The translations under genes were made by a program, and so were the position numbers. Positions 1 to 7,092 of a DNA stretch of 11,883 bases are shown here, piece by piece. Source of the DNA: Brevundimonas sp. (lineage in GTDB: Bacteria; Pseudomonadota; Alphaproteobacteria; Caulobacterales; Caulobacteraceae); NCBI GenBank assembly GCA_024711185.1, contig JANJTI010000332.1, positions 1 through 11,883 on the forward strand. Reading direction: 5' to 3'. Position 1 is the stretch's first letter. The number at the start of each line of letters is the position of its first letter. The notes beneath the pieces were generated by a model that was not told the origin of the DNA, ran no database searches, and saw nothing but the letters and a program-made list of their open reading frames with translations.

Positions 1-704
1 CCTTCGCCGCCGCCGTCGCCATCGTGCTGGGGCTCGCGGCCGTTCCCGGCGCCGGTGAGACCTCGGCGCTGGCCGGCGCCGCCGCCGCCGGCGGCATGCT
101 GGTGCTGTTCTCGGCGCGGGTCCGGTCTCCGGAGGCGCTGATCCTGTTCGGCGTGGCCCTCTCCAGCTTCGCGGGCGCCGCCACCGCCCTGATCTTCAAC
201 CTGTCGCCGTCGCCGATCGCCAGCGCCGAGGTCATGGGCTGGCTCCTCGGCTCGGTGCAGAACCGCAGCTGGATCGACGTCGCCTGGGTCGCCCCGGCCG
301 CGCTGTTCGCCGCCGGTCTCGCCCGTCTCGCGGCGCCCGGCCTGCGCATGCTCAGCCTCGGCGAGGAGACGGCCCGCACCTCCGGCCTGCCGATGGGACG
401 GCTTCGCGTCCTCGCCCTGCTCGGGACTTCTCTCGCCGCGGGCGCCGCCGTGGCCGTGGCGGGGGTGATCGGCTTCGTCGGCCTCGCCGCGCCACATCTG
501 GTGCGCAGCGCCGTACGCGGCGATCCGGGCCGTCTGCTGTGGCCCTCGGCCCTGGCCGGCGCCCTGATGCTGGTCGTCGCAGACCTGCTGGCGCGCATCG
601 TTCCCACCGACCAGGAGCTCAAGCTCGGCGTCTTCACCGCCCTCGTCGGCGCCCCCCTGTTCGCACTGATCGCGTGGCGGGCGGCGCGGGAGTGGCGGCT
701 GTGA
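1..704 (+). CDS. FecCD/BtuC-type ABC transporter permease (5' end outside window)
   Basis: Inner-membrane permease of a type II ABC importer for an iron-siderophore, heme or cobalamin. The reading frame is open from base 3 and runs off the left edge, leaving about 233 visible residues. BtuC-type permeases have about 320-350, so roughly the first 90-110 residues are missing; the GTG at 24 is internal. The visible part is a series of Ala/Leu/Val-rich membrane helices. It carries family hallmarks: a GSVQNRSW segment after a helix, the IGFVGLAAPHLVR motif of the cytoplasmic coupling loop, and a final LKLGVFTALVGAPLFALI helix before a short basic tail. The TGA stop overlaps the GTG start of the ATPase gene by four bases, so the two are almost certainly co-translated. 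A periplasmic binding-protein gene is expected upstream but not visible. Substrate cannot be read from the permease alone. Confidence 0.92.
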   Translation, partial: FAAAVAIVLGLAAVPGAGETSALAGAAAAGGMLVLFSARVRSPEALILFGVALSSFAGAATALIFNLSPSPIASAEVMGWLLGSVQNRSWIDVAWVAPAALFAAGLARLAAPGLRMLSLGEETARTSGLPMGRLRVLALLGTSLAAGAAVAVAGVIGFVGLAAPHLVRSAVRGDPGRLLWPSALAGALMLVVADLLARIVPTDQELKLGVFTALVGAPLFALIAWRAAREWRL

Positions 705-1507
705 GCGCCCTGCAGCTGATCGCGGCCACGGCCCGGCTGGGCGGGCGGGCCGTGCTCGACGGCGTCGGCCTCGCGGTCGCGCCCGGCGAGGTGGTGGCCC
801 TGGTCGGCCCCAACGGCGCCGGCAAGTCCAGCGTCATCCGGGCCCTCGCCGGCCTCCTGCCGGTGACCGGCGGCGCGGCGCGGCTGGCGGGAGCCGACGT
901 CGCCGCCCTGTCGCCGCGCCAGCGCGCCGCCCGCGTCGCCTACCTGCCCCAGGAACGGCGCATCGCGTGGAATCTGCCGGCGCTGGAAGTCGCCGCCCTC
1001 GGCGCCCCCTTCCTCGCCGGCGCGGAAGCCGCCGCCGCCGCGCACCGGGCGCTCTCCCAGGTCGAAGCCGCGCACCTTGCCGATCGGGGCGTGGCCGAGA
1101 TGTCCGGGGGCGAGCGCGCTCGCGTCCTGCTGGCCCGGGCGCTGGCCGCCGACGCGGCCGCCCTCATGGCCGACGAGCCGATCGCCGGTCTCGATCCGGA
1201 CGCCCAGCTGATGGTGCTGGATCTGCTCCGCGCCCGGGCCCGGAGCGGGCAGGCGGTGCTGGTCAGTCTGCATGACCTGACCCTCGCCGCCCGGCATGCC
1301 GACCGCGTCGTGGTGCTCGACGGCGGGCGGGTGGCGGCCGAGGGAGCGCCGCTGTCCGCGCTGACGCCCGAAGTCTTGGCGCGGGTCTTCGCCCTTTCCG
1401 GCCGCTGGATCGAAACGCCCGAGGGACCGCTGCTCTCCGGCGTCCGCTACTCCGACGGATCGCCCGCCGGGGCCCGGAGGTCGGGCTCGCCCTCGAACCC
1501 GGTATAG
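701..1507 (+). CDS. ABC transporter ATP-binding protein (iron-siderophore/heme/cobalamin type)
   Basis: ATPase partner of the upstream permease, 268 residues, cytoplasmic and docked on the permease. Motifs are complete: Walker A GPNGAGKS at 36-43, Q-loop glutamine Q84 (YLPQE), signature MSGGERARVLLARAL at 134-148, Walker B ending in D158-E159, D-loop GLDP, and switch histidine H191 (SLHD). Start chosen: GTG at 701. It is preceded by GGGAG with 8 bases spacing and forms a GTGA overlap with the permease stop; an ATG upstream at 539 lies inside the permease gene and adds a non-homologous arginine-rich leader. The ARVLLARALA signature style resembles alphaproteobacterial cobalamin/iron-chelate ATPases, but this is an impression. 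The last 20 residues lie in the 61 bp that also encode the end of the convergent lytic transglycosylase gene. Confidence 0.93.
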   Translation: MSALQLIAATARLGGRAVLDGVGLAVAPGEVVALVGPNGAGKSSVIRALAGLLPVTGGAARLAGADVAALSPRQRAARVAYLPQERRIAWNLPALEVAALGAPFLAGAEAAAAAHRALSQVEAAHLADRGVAEMSGGERARVLLARALAADAAALMADEPIAGLDPDAQLMVLDLLRARARSGQAVLVSLHDLTLAARHADRVVVLDGGRVAAEGAPLSALTPEVLARVFALSGRWIETPEGPLLSGVRYSDGSPAGARRSGSPSNPV

Positions 1508-3558
1508 GGCCGGGGCCCCTGGGCGGCGCCCAGCCGCAGGTCCTGCGACAGCGTCAGCGGCGCCGAACCGCCGTTCAGCCGGGCCTTGTAGATGCTCAGG
1601 TTCTCCATCACCCGCATCATGTAGTTGCGGGTCTCGGTGAAGGGCGCGCACTCGATGAAGTCGACCGGATCGGTCTGGCCGCCCCGCGGATCGCCGCAGC
1701 GCGAGATCCACTGCGGCGGACGCGCCGGCCCGGCGTTGTAGCCGACCGTGGTCAGCAGCATCGAACCGCCGAAGCGGCCCATCAGTTCGCCGAGGTGATA
1801 GCTGCCCAGCGTCATGTTGTAGTCGGGCTCCCACAGCCGCTCGGCGGACCAGGGCATGCCGAGGCGGCGGGCCACGCCGGCCGCGGTCGACGGCAGGAAC
1901 TGCATCATGCCGCGCGCGTCGGCGCTGGAGCGGGCGCGCGGATCGAAGCTCGACTCCTGCCGGGTGATGGCGAGGGTGAAGGGCAGGGGGGCCGCGCCCG
2001 CCACCGCGGGCGGAACGCGCACGGGGTACTGCCGCTCCGGCATCAGGAAGCCGCGCTGGCTGGCGGCCCGGCCGATCATCATGGCGGTGAAGCCCTCGCC
2101 ATAGCCGCGCGCCGCGTCCATCAGCAGGGCCAGCTGCTCCGGCCCCGGCAGGTCGTCGTCCAGCTGGTAGGCGAACACCCGGAACAGGCTGGCTTCGCCT
2201 GTCTCGCCGAGGATGCGCAGGGCGCGGACCCGTTCGTTCGCCTCGAAGGCGGCGCGGTCGGCGGCCGACGGAACCGGCTCCGGCGGCAGCGTCAACGTCG
2301 TGATCCCGGCCTTCTCGGCCGCCAGCTGGCCGTAGAAGCTCTGGATATGCACGGCGCCGGCCCGGTAGTGATCCACCGCCGCCGGCGTATTCCCGCGCGC
2401 CTCCGCCGCCCGGCCCAGCCAGTAGAGGGCCCGCCCCTGGGTGATCGGCGTCGACGAGGCCTGGCGGAGAACTTCGAAATGCCCCGCCGCGCGCGCCGGG
2501 TCGTTCAGCTTCACCAGCGCCACCCAGCCGGCGAAGAACTCCGCGTCGACCTTGCGCTCGCCCGACAGGAAGCCGTGGCCGGCCATGGCGTCGTAGGCCG
2601 CCTGCCAGTTGCGGCGCTCCAGCGCGTCGAGGAAGTAGTTGCGCCGTTCCGACCACAGGGTGTTCTGCGCCTCGGTCGAAGACGTCCCCGCCGGCGGGAG
2701 GGCCGACAGCAGGGCGAAGCCCTCGGATTGCCGGCCCGCCGACCGCAGGATGCGGACACGCTCCAGGGCCACGGCCGGATCGCGCGCCTGCGCCGGCGTC
2801 AGGCCGGCGACCACGGCGTCGGGACTGTAGGCGGTGCGCAGCGCCATGGCCGCCTCCGCCACCGCCCGGCGACCGGGCGAAACCAGCTGCGTCATGGCCC
2901 GCGTCGCCGGTCCGTGCGGCCCCGGCAGCAGCAGGTTCAGGCGCGTCTCGTGGTCGGCCGTGGTCAGCGCCGCGCCCCATCGCGCCAGGATCCGGTTCTG
3001 GCTGGCCTCCTCGAACGAGCGCGTCGTCCACCACTCGCGGATCAGGCGTCGCGCCTCGTCGCCCCGGCCGCGCTGCTCCAGCGCGTCGGCGAGGGCGATG
3101 GCGCCCTCCACCGTGGTCGGCGACGAGCGGGCGAACAGCGCCAGCGCCGCGTCGGGGCCGGCGTAGCCGCGCTCCAGCGCCTTCTCGACGGCGGCGCGGC
3201 GGCTCTCGGCCCGCGGCCAGCCGGCGAAACGGGCCTCGACGTCGGCCAGCTCCGACCACGACATCCGCTCGGCGGAGGTGTCGAGCAGGGCCCATTCGAC
3301 CAGCTTGCGCGCGGCCGGATCGCCAATGCGGGCCATCGCCGCCCGCGTGCCCGTCACGTCGCGGGCCCGGGCCAGGGTCAGGGCCTCGCGGAACAGGGCG
3401 GCGTCCTGGTCGCCCAGCACGCGCGGCTGATTCCCCACCGGACCCTGGGCGACCGAGGCGTAGGGGACCTGGGGTGCAACCAGGCTTTCCGGCGCGGGGG
3501 CGAAGAGGGCCAGCGCGGCCGCGAGACTGGTTCCGATCATGCCGTGTGCGATCCCCAT
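1447..3558 (-). CDS. Soluble lytic murein transglycosylase (Slt70-like)
   Basis: Periplasmic muramidase-like enzyme that cleaves the MurNAc-GlcNAc bond of peptidoglycan, leaving a 1,6-anhydro-MurNAc end. It has 703 residues (E. coli Slt70 has about 645). The N-terminus ([19 protein letters not shown] from residue 7) looks like a Sec signal peptide. Residues about 50-500 are Ala/Arg/Leu-rich helical repeats matching the doughnut-shaped superhelical U-domain. The catalytic SLT domain spans about 520-650: general acid E535 in ITRQESSFD, then [10 protein letters not shown], the YNAGP substrate loop, and [18 protein letters not shown] hydrophilic tail of about 45 residues follows. Start ATG at 3558 has AGGA four bases upstream; the ATG at residue 7 is an alternative and would give a more standard signal peptide. 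It is divergent from dapA and converges on the ATPase gene with a 61-bp overlap. Confidence 0.95.
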   Translation of the reverse strand: MGIAHGMIGTSLAAALALFAPAPESLVAPQVPYASVAQGPVGNQPRVLGDQDAALFREALTLARARDVTGTRAAMARIGDPAARKLVEWALLDTSAERMSWSELADVEARFAGWPRAESRRAAVEKALERGYAGPDAALALFARSSPTTVEGAIALADALEQRGRGDEARRLIREWWTTRSFEEASQNRILARWGAALTTADHETRLNLLLPGPHGPATRAMTQLVSPGRRAVAEAAMALRTAYSPDAVVAGLTPAQARDPAVALERVRILRSAGRQSEGFALLSALPPAGTSSTEAQNTLWSERRNYFLDALERRNWQAAYDAMAGHGFLSGERKVDAEFFAGWVALVKLNDPARAAGHFEVLRQASSTPITQGRALYWLGRAAEARGNTPAAVDHYRAGAVHIQSFYGQLAAEKAGITTLTLPPEPVPSAADRAAFEANERVRALRILGETGEASLFRVFAYQLDDDLPGPEQLALLMDAARGYGEGFTAMMIGRAASQRGFLMPERQYPVRVPPAVAGAAPLPFTLAITRQESSFDPRARSSADARGMMQFLPSTAAGVARRLGMPWSAERLWEPDYNMTLGSYHLGELMGRFGGSMLLTTVGYNAGPARPPQWISRCGDPRGGQTDPVDFIECAPFTETRNYMMRVMENLSIYKARLNGGSAPLTLSQDLRLGAAQGPRPYTGFEGEPDLRAPAGDPSE

Positions 3559-3567
3559 TACGTCCTG

Positions 3568-3596
3568 TTGCGGTCGGCCTGTCGGCGACCTACCCT
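3568..3596 (+). promoter_or_regulatory. Candidate sigma-70-type promoter for dapA-smpB
   Basis: The 92-base region between the divergent transglycosylase and dapA start codons contains TTGCGG (3568-3573), a 17-base spacer and TACCCT (3591-3596). This would start transcription near 3603, about 48 bases before the dapA ATG. The -35 is a 4 or 5 of 6 match and the -10 is weak, so this is only a candidate. I found no comparable pair on the minus strand for the transglycosylase. Confidence 0.25.
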
Positions 3597-3650
3597 TTGC
3601 GGTCCGTCCGGCGACCGCCGCCCAACCTTCCGTCCAGGATCATCGTTCCC

Positions 3651-4538
3651 ATGACCGCCCCCTTGTTCAAGGGCGTGATCACCGCCCTGATCACACCACT
3701 TCGTGACGGAAAGGTGGACGAGGCCGCCTTCCGCGCCCTGGTCGAACGCCAGATCGCGGCCGGGGTTCATGGTCTCGTGCCGATGGGCACGACCGGCGAG
3801 AGCGCGACCCTGCACCCGGACGAGCACCGCCGCGTCGTCGAGCTCTGCGTCGAGATCGCCGCCGGGCGGGTGCGGGTCATCGCCGGCGCCGGCGCCTCGG
3901 CCACCGACAAGGCCATCGACCTGGTGCGTCACGCCAAGGCCGTCGGGGCCGACGGGGCGCTGGTGGTCACCCCCTACTACAACCGCCCGTCCCAGGCCGG
4001 TCTCGCCGCCCACTTCGAGGCCATCGCCGAGGCGGTCCAGCTGCCGGTCCTGCTGTACAACGTGCCCGGGCGCACCGGCGTGGACCTGGCCAACGAGACC
4101 GTGGCGCGGCTGGCCGTGCATCCCAACATCGTCGGCATCAAGGACGCCACCGGCGACCTGTCGCGCGTCAGCTGGATGCGCGCCAACATCGTCGGCCAGC
4201 AATTCGACCTGATCTCGGGCGACGACCCCAGCTACCTCGGCTACCACGCCCAGGGCGGCGTCGGCGTCATCTCGGTCACCTCCAACGTCGCGCCCGAGGC
4301 GATGGTCGCCCTGCACGAGGCCGCCGCCGCCGGCGACTACGCCACGGCCCGCGACTGGCAGGACCGCCTGATCGGCCTCCACAAGGGCCTGTTCCTCGAC
4401 AGCTCTCCGTCGCCGGCCAAGTATGCCCTGTCGCGGCTCGGCCTGTGCAGCGAGGAGGTGCGCCTGCCGCTGGTCCCGACCTCGGATGCCGTGAAACCGG
4501 CCATCGACAGCGCCATCGCCGACGCGGGCCTGGGCTGA
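3651..4538 (+). CDS. dapA: 4-hydroxy-tetrahydrodipicolinate synthase
   Basis: Condenses pyruvate with L-aspartate-4-semialdehyde, the first committed step of the diaminopimelate/lysine branch; cytoplasmic. It has 295 residues, close to E. coli DapA (292). It is a single TIM-barrel with all active-site parts: TTGE at 47-50, Y136 in [10 protein letters not shown] (the tyrosine of the catalytic triad) and Schiff-base lysine K164 in GIKDATGD. The SGDD loop and late [11 protein letters not shown] segment are also typical. Start ATG at 3651 gives the usual [11 protein letters not shown] beginning, with AGGA at 3636-3639 as ribosome binding site. The frame stays open upstream to about 3474, but that part overlaps the transglycosylase gene and is not DapA-like. 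The TGA stop shares its A with the smpB ATG, so dapA and smpB are probably one transcript. Confidence 0.97.
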   Translation: MTAPLFKGVITALITPLRDGKVDEAAFRALVERQIAAGVHGLVPMGTTGESATLHPDEHRRVVELCVEIAAGRVRVIAGAGASATDKAIDLVRHAKAVGADGALVVTPYYNRPSQAGLAAHFEAIAEAVQLPVLLYNVPGRTGVDLANETVARLAVHPNIVGIKDATGDLSRVSWMRANIVGQQFDLISGDDPSYLGYHAQGGVGVISVTSNVAPEAMVALHEAAAAGDYATARDWQDRLIGLHKGLFLDSSPSPAKYALSRLGLCSEEVRLPLVPTSDAVKPAIDSAIADAGLG

Positions 4539-5008
4539 TGGCGTCGGACAAGCCGAAGACGAAGGTGATCGCCGAGAACCGGCGCGCGCGCTTCGACTAC
4601 TTCCTCGAGGATTTCACCGAGGCGGGGATTCAGCTGCTCGGCACCGAGATCAAGGCCCTGCGCGACGGACGGGCCAACATCGCCGAATCCTACGTCGCCC
4701 CCGAGGGCCGCGAACTGGTGCTGATCAACGCCGACATCCCGCCTTACAAGCAGGCCAACCGCTTCAATCACGAGCCGCGCCGGCACCGGAAGCTGCTGCT
4801 CCACCGCCGTCAGATCGACCGCATGATCGGCGCGGTCCAGCGCGAGGGCCGGACCATCGTGCCGGTGAAGCTCTACCTGAACGAGGCCGGCAAGGCGAAG
4901 ATCGAGATCGCCCTGGCCAAGGGCAAGAAGGTTCACGACAAGCGTGAAGCCTCGGCCGAGCGCGACTGGCAGCGCGACAAGGCGCGCCTCCTCAAGGAAC
5001 GCGGCTGA
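4538..5008 (+). CDS. smpB: SsrA (tmRNA)-binding protein SmpB
   Basis: Binds the tRNA-like domain of tmRNA and brings it to stalled ribosomes for trans-translation. It has 156 residues, normal for the family. The OB-fold core is visible from [25 protein letters not shown] through [19 protein letters not shown] (about 9-53), then the [21 protein letters not shown] strand pair. The C-terminal basic tail ([20 protein letters not shown]) is the part that enters the mRNA channel of the ribosome. Start ATG at 4538 overlaps the dapA stop by one base; the Shine-Dalgarno is weak, so translation is probably coupled to dapA. No tmRNA gene is visible nearby, which is common. The stop codon directly abuts the stop of the convergent small gene at 5009. 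Confidence 0.97.
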   Translation: MASDKPKTKVIAENRRARFDYFLEDFTEAGIQLLGTEIKALRDGRANIAESYVAPEGRELVLINADIPPYKQANRFNHEPRRHRKLLLHRRQIDRMIGAVQREGRTIVPVKLYLNEAGKAKIEIALAKGKKVHDKREASAERDWQRDKARLLKERG

Positions 5009-5014
5009 TCAGCC
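5003..5014. repeat. 12-bp perfect palindrome holding two convergent stop codons
   Basis: The sequence GGCTGATCAGCC is its own reverse complement. Its left half is the last glycine codon and TGA of smpB, and its right half is the same on the minus strand for the small membrane protein gene. As RNA it could form a 4-bp stem with a GATC loop. There is no T-run, so it is not a convincing intrinsic terminator. Confidence 0.6.
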
Positions 5015-5200
5015 CTGCAGCGGCTGCGCCTCGAGAACACCCGGCGGCGGGGCGGACACATAGGCGTCCATTCCGCCGAGGGATGGCTGGGTGAACTGCT
5101 GCACCAGCGTCCCGCTCGCCGCGATCAGCGCGGCTCCGACCAGCGCCAGCAGCGCGATCCTTCTCTCCCGGGGCGAGAACGCCCCGTTACCCCTGTGCAT
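5009..5200 (-). CDS. Small single-pass membrane protein, unknown function
   Basis: This 63-residue protein is not one I recognise. Its N-terminus MHRGNGAFSPRERR is basic and soluble. Residues about 15-33 (IALLALVGAALIAASGTLV) form one hydrophobic helix. The C-terminal 30 residues are polar and Pro/Gly-rich (PSLGGMDAYVSAPPPG). The positive-inside rule suggests the N-terminus stays in the cytoplasm and the tail lies in the periplasm. ATG at 5200 is chosen because GGAGG lies six bases upstream. The frame extends to a GTG at 5302, giving 97 residues, but that extension is arginine-rich and lacks a comparable ribosome binding site. It follows the uracil-DNA glycosylase gene after 128 bases on the same strand and may be separately transcribed. 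Its stop abuts that of smpB. The helix and strong ribosome site favour a real gene; conservation would settle it. Confidence 0.6.
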   Translation of the reverse strand: MHRGNGAFSPRERRIALLALVGAALIAASGTLVQQFTQPSLGGMDAYVSAPPPGVLEAQPLQG

Positions 5201-5219
5201 GACAGCCTCCAAAGCTGTC
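5201..5219 (-). promoter_or_regulatory. Hairpin presenting the Shine-Dalgarno of the small membrane protein gene
   Basis: On the minus strand the 19 bases directly before the ATG at 5200 read GACAGC-TTTGGAG-GCTGTC. This is a perfect 6-bp inverted repeat whose 7-base loop holds most of the GGAGG ribosome binding site. The stem ends at the base before the start codon. It could control or expose the ribosome site; no regulator is known to me. Confidence 0.5.
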
Positions 5220-5230
5220 GGGTCAACGCC

Positions 5231-5251
5231 CCGGACGAGGCGTCGTTCCGG
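5231..5251 (-). other. GC-rich bulged hairpin in the 5201-5328 intergenic gap
   Basis: The left arm CCGGACGA (5231-5238) pairs with TCG plus TCCGG (5243-5251, one bulged T at 5246) around a GGCG loop. It lies between the uracil-DNA glycosylase stop and the small membrane protein start on the minus strand. Without a U-tract it is not a standard terminator, but it may stabilise an mRNA end or slow polymerase. The remainder of this gap shows nothing I can name. Confidence 0.3.
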
Positions 5252-5328
5252 CCCCTGCAGGCTACACCCGATCGCCTCCGAATCGCGTGTCGCGCGAGCC
5301 ACATCCCCGATGGATCGAACGCCGTTGT

Positions 5329-5970
5329 TCAGTCGTCCAGCAAGGCGCGCGCGCGGAGGAACACGGCTTCGAACATCCCGGCGGTGAGCCGACCGGTGTT
5401 CGTGTTCAGCCGCGAGCAGTGGTAGCTGTTCAGCAGCACATAGGGCCCGACCCGCCCCTCGGCCCCATGACCCGCCGGCATCGCCGAGGCCGGGCGCCCG
5501 AGCGCCCGCAACACGTTCCGGCGCGACACGTCGCCGAGGGTCACGATCACCTTCAGCCGGGGCAGGGCCTCCAGCCGCGCCTGCAGGAAAGGACGGCAGG
5601 TCGCCTCCTCGACCGGCAATGGCTTGTTGCCGGGCGGGGCGCAGCGCACGGCGTTGGTGATCATACAGTCGACCAGCACCAGCGAGTCGTTACCATCAGG
5701 ATCGTAGCCGCCGCGCGCGAAGCCGGTGCGCTGCAGGGTTTCGTAGAGCAGCCAGCCGGCGTGGTCGCCGGTGAACGGGCGGCCCGTCCGGTTGGCGCCC
5801 GTGCGGCCCGGCGCCAGCCCGGCCACCAGCAGCCGCGCCTGCGGATCGCCAAACGAAGCCACGGCGCCGTTGAACCAGCCCGGCGTGCGCTGCTCGTTCT
5901 CGCGCCGGTACTCGACCAGCCGCGGACATAGCGGGCAATCGCGCGGCGCTTCGGGTGGCGCAGCGCTCAC
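5329..5970 (-). CDS. Uracil-DNA glycosylase, family 5 (UDGb-like), iron-sulfur type
   Basis: Base-excision-repair enzyme removing uracil (and, in family 5, often other deaminated bases) from DNA. It has 213 residues. Motif I GLAPGRTGANRTGRPFTGD spans 51-69 and motif II YHCSRLNTNTGRLT spans 183-196. Both are typical of family 5 in alphaproteobacteria and unlike the Asp/HPS pattern of classical Ung. Four cysteines, C12 and C15 (CPLC), C110 and C125, fit the [4Fe-4S] ligands known in families 4 and 5. Start is GTG at 5970; a stop codon lies three codons upstream in frame and no better start exists. The GTG overlaps the TGA of the preceding NYN gene (GTGA on the minus strand), so the two are very probably translationally coupled. 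No classical ung is visible here. Confidence 0.92.
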   Translation of the reverse strand: MSAAPPEAPRDCPLCPRLVEYRRENEQRTPGWFNGAVASFGDPQARLLVAGLAPGRTGANRTGRPFTGDHAGWLLYETLQRTGFARGGYDPDGNDSLVLVDCMITNAVRCAPPGNKPLPVEEATCRPFLQARLEALPRLKVIVTLGDVSRRNVLRALGRPASAMPAGHGAEGRVGPYVLLNSYHCSRLNTNTGRLTAGMFEAVFLRARALLDD

Positions 5971-6536
5971 GATCGCTCATCCCGCGGCAGCCCGACGCCG
6001 CCTGTGGTCCGCGGCCGTCCGATCTCCTGCAGCAGCTCCTGCAACTCCACGAAATCGTCCGCCTGGCGGCGCAGTTCGTCGGCGATTTGCGGCGGCTGGC
6101 TCTTCAGGGTCGAGACCACGGTGACGCGAACGCCCTTCGCCTGCACCGCCTGCACCAGCCGTCGGAAGTCGCCATCCCCAGAGAACAGCACCGCGTGGTC
6201 CAGCCGCGGGGCCAGTTCCAGCATGTCCACGGCGATCTCGATATCCATATTGCCCTTGGTGCGTGACCGTCCCTCGGCGTCGGTGAACCGTTTCACCGGC
6301 TTGGTCACGACCGAAAATCCATTGTAGTCGAGCCAGTCGACGAGGGGCTTCAGCGGCGAGAACTCTTCGCCCTCGACCACGGCCGTGTAGTAATAGGCGC
6401 GGACCAGACGACCCTCGGCCCGGTAGAGGTCGAGCAGCTTGCGAAAGTCGAGATCGGCGTTGAGGGCGCGGGCCGCGGAGTAGAGATTGGCTCCGTCGAC
6501 GAAGAGGGCGACCCGTTCGCCAGGAACAGACGTCAT
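5967..6536 (-). CDS. NYN domain protein, LabA/DUF88-like
   Basis: A 189-residue protein of the NYN (PIN-like) nuclease superfamily, in the LabA/DUF88 group. Visible landmarks are VALFVDGANLY (D14), KGNMDIEIAVDMLELA (D98, D104) and LFSGDGDFRRLV (D121, D123). These acidic residues sit where NYN domains place their metal-binding site, so nuclease activity, probably on RNA, is expected from the fold; the substrate is unknown. A charged 40-residue tail follows the domain. Start is ATG at 6536, with GGAG nine bases upstream; the frame stays open upstream to 6890, but only by running antisense through folK. The start codon shares CATG with the divergent folK start. Its stop overlaps the GTG of the uracil-DNA glycosylase, suggesting a nucleic-acid-processing pair. 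Confidence 0.9.
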   Translation of the reverse strand: MTSVPGERVALFVDGANLYSAARALNADLDFRKLLDLYRAEGRLVRAYYYTAVVEGEEFSPLKPLVDWLDYNGFSVVTKPVKRFTDAEGRSRTKGNMDIEIAVDMLELAPRLDHAVLFSGDGDFRRLVQAVQAKGVRVTVVSTLKSQPPQIADELRRQADDFVELQELLQEIGRPRTTGGVGLPRDERS

Positions 6537-7092
6537 GGAAAAGGGCTCCGAAAAATCCGAGGCGGTCCGGCCGGACGTCGGAATAGACGCCGACCTCGAT
6601 CTGGACTCCGCCGTCATCGTCGCGCTGGGCTGCAATGACAAGGGGGCGTGGGCCGACTGCCGCGAGGCGCTGGAGGCGGCGCTCGCCCGGTTTCGCTGCG
6701 AGGGGATCGATGTCGTGGCCCGATCCTCCTGGTGGCGTTCGGCCGCCTGGCCAGATCCCGACGATCCGCCCTTCCTGAATGGGGTCGTGATCGTGCGCAC
6801 CGAACTGGGTCCGCACGAGCTGATGGCCGCGCTGGGCCGTATCGAGGAAGCCTTCGGCCGCCAGCGCACCCGCCTGAACGCGCCGCGCACCCTCGACCTC
6901 GACCTGATCGCCTATGGGCGCATGAGCGGCGATCTCGACGGTCTGATCCTGCCGCACCCCCGCGCGGCCGAACGGTTGTTCGTCATGGGCCCGTTGGCGG
7001 AAATCACGCCGGAATGGGAGCATCCGGCGGGAGGATCCGCGGGGCAACTTGCGCGGAAGGCAAGGGTCGGCAGCGACGCGGCGCCGCTATGA
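6535..7092 (+). CDS. folK: 6-hydroxymethyl-7,8-dihydropterin pyrophosphokinase (HPPK)
   Basis: Transfers pyrophosphate from ATP to 6-hydroxymethyl-dihydropterin in folate synthesis; cytoplasmic. It has 185 residues, compared with 159 in E. coli. The difference is mostly a 25-residue acidic N-terminal extension before the core strand VIVALGCN (27-34). The signature RTLDLDLIAYG starts at R118, and D121 and D123 correspond to the two magnesium-binding aspartates. FLNGVVIVRT and LPHPRAAERLFVMGPLAEI are also typical. Start is ATG at 6535 with AGGAA at 6522-6526; no other start lies between it and the conserved core. The stop overlaps the next gene as ATGA. The promoter must lie inside the divergent NYN gene; I see no strong one. 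folP and folB are not in the window. Confidence 0.95.
   Translation: MEKGSEKSEAVRPDVGIDADLDLDSAVIVALGCNDKGAWADCREALEAALARFRCEGIDVVARSSWWRSAAWPDPDDPPFLNGVVIVRTELGPHELMAALGRIEEAFGRQRTRLNAPRTLDLDLIAYGRMSGDLDGLILPHPRAAERLFVMGPLAEITPEWEHPAGGSAGQLARKARVGSDAAPL

Noticed and set aside
1795..3654. A 619-codon plus-strand open frame antisense to the lytic transglycosylase
   Set aside because: Translation is Arg/Gly/His-rich without domain structure, while the minus strand has a signal peptide, a catalytic SLT domain and a ribosome site.
5231..5251. Intrinsic terminator for the NYN-glycosylase transcript
   Set aside because: The stem is GC-rich and stable-looking, but no T-run follows on the minus strand, so it is kept only as a low-confidence hairpin.
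5280..5284. GAATC (a GANTC site) upstream of the small membrane protein as a CcrM methylation switch
   Set aside because: GANTC occurs at several places in the window, mostly inside genes, and no promoter overlaps this copy.
5201..5302. Longer 97-residue form of the small membrane protein from GTG 5302
   Set aside because: The extra 34 residues show no family features and no strong ribosome site; GGAGG lies six bases before the ATG at 5200.
6565..6576. 12-bp palindrome GTCCGGCCGGAC near the start of folK as an operator
   Set aside because: It lies in coding sequence of about 70% G+C, where GC-only palindromes are frequent, and no second copy or promoter is close.
6537..6890. N-terminal extension of the NYN protein to 307 residues
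   Set aside because: The added residues are Ser/Arg/Ala-rich, antisense to folK, and precede the usual start of the NYN domain; ATG 6536 has its own ribosome site.
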